In this document: one piece after another, positions 61,255 through 64,000 of the stretch | Layout of the letters: every line of letters starts with the position of its first letter | Position numbering within the stretch: position 1 is the stretch's first letter | Assembly: GCF_025145285.1 (NCBI RefSeq) | Contig: NZ_CP102251.1 | Span: forward strand, 3,658,001-3,722,000 | Direction: 5' to 3' | Source: Alistipes onderdonkii | GTDB lineage: Bacteria > Bacteroidota > Bacteroidia > Bacteroidales > Rikenellaceae | Length of the DNA stretch: 64,000 nt | The notes under the pieces: model-generated | The model's database searches: none | What the model saw: the letters and a program-made list of their open reading frames with translations, nothing else | What the model was told of the DNA's origin: nothing | Made by a program: the position numbers and the translations under genes

Positions 61255-62607
61255 ATGAAAAAATTATTCGTTATAGCAATGCTCGCAACGGTCGGCATGG
61301 CCGCGTGCAGCAAGGACGATACGGCTCCGGCCGGCGGCCCGAAAAAGTATGTCCAGGTAACCATCCCCGAGGAGATGGTTTCCGGGGAGACCCGTACTTC
61401 CATCGACGGCACCACGACCAACTGGGTGGCCGGTGACAAAGTCGCCGTGCTCCTCTACGACGGAGCTGCGACGATGACATGCGAGTTCACGGCCGACAAG
61501 TCGGGCCCGACCACGACGTTCTCGGGCGAGGTGCCCATCGGTTCCTACTCGCTGGCGGCGGCTTATTATCCGTACGACTGCAACGCCACGTTCGACGCCG
61601 TGAACAAGACCTTCAAGCACACCTGGGGATCGGAATACTGCACGGACAACCTGGCTGCCTATGACTTCATGTATACGAACATCTGGGAGGAGCCGTTCGA
61701 AATCAACGAGGCGACGACCCAACTGCCCGTACACTTCACGTTCAAACCGCTGATGGCCCGCATCAAGATCTCGCTCGGACTGGGTGCGAACGAAACGCCC
61801 AAGAAAGTCATCCTGGAGACCGACAGCAACGTATTGCCGACCTCCGGTACGATCGACGCCCTGGAGAACTTCACGGCATCGTCCGTAACCAATTCGATCG
61901 CAGTTCCCACGAACCGGAAAGAGTTCGTAGTGGGCCTGCTCCCCGTGGGCATCCACTCGACCATGACCGTGAAGGTAATGACTACCGACGGGCTGACCTA
62001 CTCGGACAAGTCGTTCACGCTGGCCGGCCTGAAGCGCAACCACCACTACACGATGAGCGTACCCTGCAACAAGAAAACGGTGACGATCACCGTACCCGAT
62101 GCCATCGACCAGAAGTACGGTACGCATACCTATCAGGACAACGGATTCTACACGGTCGATTCCCAATACGACCCGGAAGGAATTTTCAATGACTGGTATT
62201 TTTACCAGGCAGAGATCAAGAGCGACAAGAACGGCGACGACAAACTCAAGAAGAACCGCATCCAGCTGCAGATTCCTGCGGGCTTCAACAACGCAAACAA
62301 CGGCGCTTTCGTGACGGCCCCGATCCAGTGCGATGGTTCGAAAACCGTGAAGGTATCCTTCGAGGTAGCGACCAACCGTATAGGCAATATTGAGTACAGG
62401 ATCGGCGTAACGGGCAACGGCCCGATCACCGAATCGTGGCTCCGCGACAGGAACAACATCCTGAACGGCAACGACCAAAAGTGCAAATCCGGTACGCAGA
62501 CCCATACGTTTACGGTCACCAACGGACAGCGTCTCATGATCAAGATACTATCTACCGCAGGATCTTACCACGTAGAGTTCGCGGACTTCACCTATACGGT
62601 CGAATAA
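61255..62607 (+). CDS. Fimbrillin-family lipoprotein
   Basis: 450 residues. The lipoprotein signal MKKLFVIAMLATVGMAAC (lipid on Cys18) is followed by SKDD. Residues ~30-290 match the fimbrillin-like pattern of Bacteroidales: ETRTSIDGTTTNWVAGDKVAVLLYDG, AAYYPYDC, HFTFKPLMARIKISLGLG, VVGLLPVG and a LAGLKRNHHYTMSV strand. The C-terminal ~150 residues form an additional beta domain (FNDWYFYQAEIKSDKNGDDKLKKNRIQLQIPAG). Such proteins are lipidated precursors of type V fimbriae or surface adhesins. It is preceded by small peptide 1 and followed by a hairpin at 62630. Confidence 0.83.
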   Translation: MKKLFVIAMLATVGMAACSKDDTAPAGGPKKYVQVTIPEEMVSGETRTSIDGTTTNWVAGDKVAVLLYDGAATMTCEFTADKSGPTTTFSGEVPIGSYSLAAAYYPYDCNATFDAVNKTFKHTWGSEYCTDNLAAYDFMYTNIWEEPFEINEATTQLPVHFTFKPLMARIKISLGLGANETPKKVILETDSNVLPTSGTIDALENFTASSVTNSIAVPTNRKEFVVGLLPVGIHSTMTVKVMTTDGLTYSDKSFTLAGLKRNHHYTMSVPCNKKTVTITVPDAIDQKYGTHTYQDNGFYTVDSQYDPEGIFNDWYFYQAEIKSDKNGDDKLKKNRIQLQIPAGFNNANNGAFVTAPIQCDGSKTVKVSFEVATNRIGNIEYRIGVTGNGPITESWLRDRNNILNGNDQKCKSGTQTHTFTVTNGQRLMIKILSTAGSYHVEFADFTYTVE

Positions 62608-62629
62608 TTTCGATATAATAATTTTTCAG

Positions 62630-62660
62630 ATCGGGACGGAGCAGGATACCGTCCCGATTT
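62630..62660 (+). terminator. Hairpin after the first fimbrillin gene
   Basis: ATCGGGACGG (62630-62639) pairs perfectly with CCGTCCCGAT (62649-62658) and is followed by TTATCTATAA. The weak T tract suggests partial termination or mRNA processing, lowering expression of the next gene pair. Confidence 0.65.
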
Positions 62661-62678
62661 ATCTATAAACCGAATCTG

Positions 62679-62810
62679 ATGAAAGCAGCATACATAAAGC
62701 CGGAATTGGAGATACTCGTAATTGCGGCCGAAGCAGGATTCGCGATTTCACAGCCGCACGGCGGCGAACTCGGGCCGGGCCCGGTGGATTATGCGGACGA
62801 CGAGTATTGA
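62679..62810 (+). CDS. Small peptide 2, homologous to peptide 1
   Basis: 43 residues beginning MKAAYIKPELEILVIAAEAG and containing GFAIS, HGGELG and an acidic C-terminus (DYADDEY). It aligns end to end with the peptide at 61055 apart from a short deletion. It ends 30 bp before the next lipoprotein gene, repeating the same peptide-then-lipoprotein order. Confidence 0.7.
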   Translation: MKAAYIKPELEILVIAAEAGFAISQPHGGELGPGPVDYADDEY

Positions 62811-62840
62811 ATTACAAACAGCCAATTCGAACCTGACGTT

Positions 62841-64000
62841 ATGAAACACAAACCTATTTTCCGACTCGCGCTGCTCGCGCTCCTGCTGGCCGGTTGCGGA
62901 AAGGATACGACAGAACTGCCCGAAGGGCCCGAAACACCCGCGACAGGGGGCGATGCCATCGTCTGCCGGTTGTCGATCGGCAATGAAGCGCCCGACCCCA
63001 CGGACGAAACCCGTACGGCTTACGGCCCGCTACAGGACGGTTATTACCCGATCTATTGGCGCAATGCCGACCGCGTGGGAATCATCTGTCCGCAGACGAC
63101 CCCGCAATGGGCGGAGGTCGAAGTCAGCGTCTCCGGGGCGACCGAAAGCGAAGCCGACCTGAGCGACACGGGAATGCAGTGGGGGAGCAGTCCCAGCTAC
63201 GATTTTTACGCCTTCTATCCGGCAGACGCCGTCCAGGCCAACAGCGGCTCGATCGTCGCGACGGCAATCCCGGCCGTACAGACCTACCACAACGGCGAAT
63301 GCAACATGCAGTACGCCTATATGGCGGCATGCACCCAAGGGGTGGAACGCGGCGCGGAGGTACCCTTCAGATTCCGCCCGCTGATGACCACGGTTACGAT
63401 CCAGGTGGGATTCTCGGAGGCCGCGGAGGTACAGAAGCTCGTGCTGTCGAGCGAAAACGGCCCCATAGCGGGCGGCTTCACGTTCGACATCGAAACCGAC
63501 CGGTGCTCGGTTATCCCGGGCAAGGGATCGAACGTGCTGGCCCTGCACCTGATGTCGGGGGACGTCCCCTATATCCAGCTCAGCGCAGGGTCGAAGGTCG
63601 CGGTCACGGCGTTCATGCTGCCGCAGGACATCGAAGGGCTCACGCTCTCCGCCGTCACCACGCAGGGCAGAACATACAGCTACACAACCCCGGCAACGCT
63701 CAGGGCCGGGCACCGTTATTCGTTCACGATCGGCGACATGCAGGCACAGGCGCAACAGACCTCGGAAGATTATTCCGACTGGATGGCCTACCTGCCCGAC
63801 AACACCTACCTGTCGCAGGTTTCCATCCCCGGGTCGCACGACGCCTGCACGATCTACGGTTCGCACTACGAGTACAAAGGCGGGATGCCCAGCGAAAGAT
63901 ACCACTTCAAATGGTTGCAGAACGTCGTATTCGGCTATATGAACACGACCAAGATCATCAAGGCACAGGAGCTATCCATCGAAGAGCAGCTTGCGGCCGG
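62841..64000 (+). CDS. Fimbrillin-like lipoprotein with a C-terminal PI-PLC-like domain, cut by window edge
   Basis: At least 386 residues, no stop before the window ends. The lipoprotein signal MKHKPIFRLALLALLLAGC places lipid on Cys19. Residues ~35-300 are fimbrillin-like (DETRTAYGPLQDGYYPIYWRNADRVGIIC, YDFYAFYPADA, VPFRFRPLMTTVTIQVGF). From ~310 the sequence changes to the start of a phosphatidylinositol-specific phospholipase C X-domain (DWMAYLPDNTYLSQVSIPGS with catalytic-type H333, then KIIKAQELSIEEQLAAG). A cell-surface lipid-cleaving adhesin is suggested. The second catalytic His lies beyond the window, so activity cannot be judged. Confidence 0.8.
   Translation, partial: MKHKPIFRLALLALLLAGCGKDTTELPEGPETPATGGDAIVCRLSIGNEAPDPTDETRTAYGPLQDGYYPIYWRNADRVGIICPQTTPQWAEVEVSVSGATESEADLSDTGMQWGSSPSYDFYAFYPADAVQANSGSIVATAIPAVQTYHNGECNMQYAYMAACTQGVERGAEVPFRFRPLMTTVTIQVGFSEAAEVQKLVLSSENGPIAGGFTFDIETDRCSVIPGKGSNVLALHLMSGDVPYIQLSAGSKVAVTAFMLPQDIEGLTLSAVTTQGRTYSYTTPATLRAGHRYSFTIGDMQAQAQQTSEDYSDWMAYLPDNTYLSQVSIPGSHDACTIYGSHYEYKGGMPSERYHFKWLQNVVFGYMNTTKIIKAQELSIEEQLAA

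Overview
The window reads as chromosome from a GC-rich member of the Bacteroidales. Many intergenic regions carry the Bacteroidota promoter pattern (-7 TAnnTTTG, often with a TTTG-like -33 box about 20 bp upstream). Ribosome binding sites are mostly weak. The gene families are typical of the phylum: regulatory-domain-plus-barrel TonB receptors, DUF4857, DUF4876, DUF4251, DUF2023, LytS/LytTR pairs and fimbrillin lipoproteins. High GC together with this content points to Alistipes or a close Rikenellaceae relative; that genus is an inference.

Layout. 1-1103 is a DcaP-like porin cut by the window edge. 1494-3727 has a metallophosphoesterase and a riboflavin deaminase/reductase with reversed domain order. 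3838-9193 is a TolC / HlyD / ABC-2 / ABC-2 export operon plus a VOC-fold gene. 9371-16541 (minus) has a large outer-membrane barrel, a DUF4890 protein, a LytTR regulator with its LytS kinase (whose extracytoplasmic loop looks like the Rho OB fold), a gamma-carbonic anhydrase and mazG. 16708-33688 is mostly housekeeping: GH20 hexosaminidase, lysoplasmalogenase, pheT, a trp-attenuator-controlled trpB2, a DMT transporter, lysA, a UbiA prenyltransferase, lepA, a frameshifted acyl-CoA synthetase, tRNA-Gly(CCC), a DUF4251 protein and an acyltransferase behind a 21-bp tandem repeat. 33967-36216 is glpK-glpF.

36387-53174 is accessory metabolism that looks like metal or cofactor handling. A TetR regulator precedes methyltransferase / ABC / methyltransferase / ABC. 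A flavodoxin-DUF2023-lipoprotein-PepSY operon follows. A seven-gene minus-strand operon then runs TonB receptor, lipoprotein, barrel, DUF4876, ABC ATPase, ABC permease, DUF4857. 53553-56952 is a copper module: an AraC-type regulator with an N-terminal HMA-like domain, and CopA with an extra C-terminal HMA domain.

57352-64000 is the most striking part. A tyrosine recombinase is followed at once by two 25-bp sites. Each site has identical 11-bp palindromic arms, and their 3-bp cores are reverse complements of each other (ACC and GGT). The segment between them contains a near-perfect Bacteroidota promoter, currently pointing left, away from the downstream operon. That operon encodes a winged-helix-like regulator, small membrane and hypothetical proteins, an OmpA-family protein, two fimbrillin-like lipoproteins each preceded by a homologous 43-51 residue peptide, and in the second lipoprotein a C-terminal PI-PLC-like domain. 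I read this as a phase-variable (invertible-promoter) surface locus caught in the OFF orientation.
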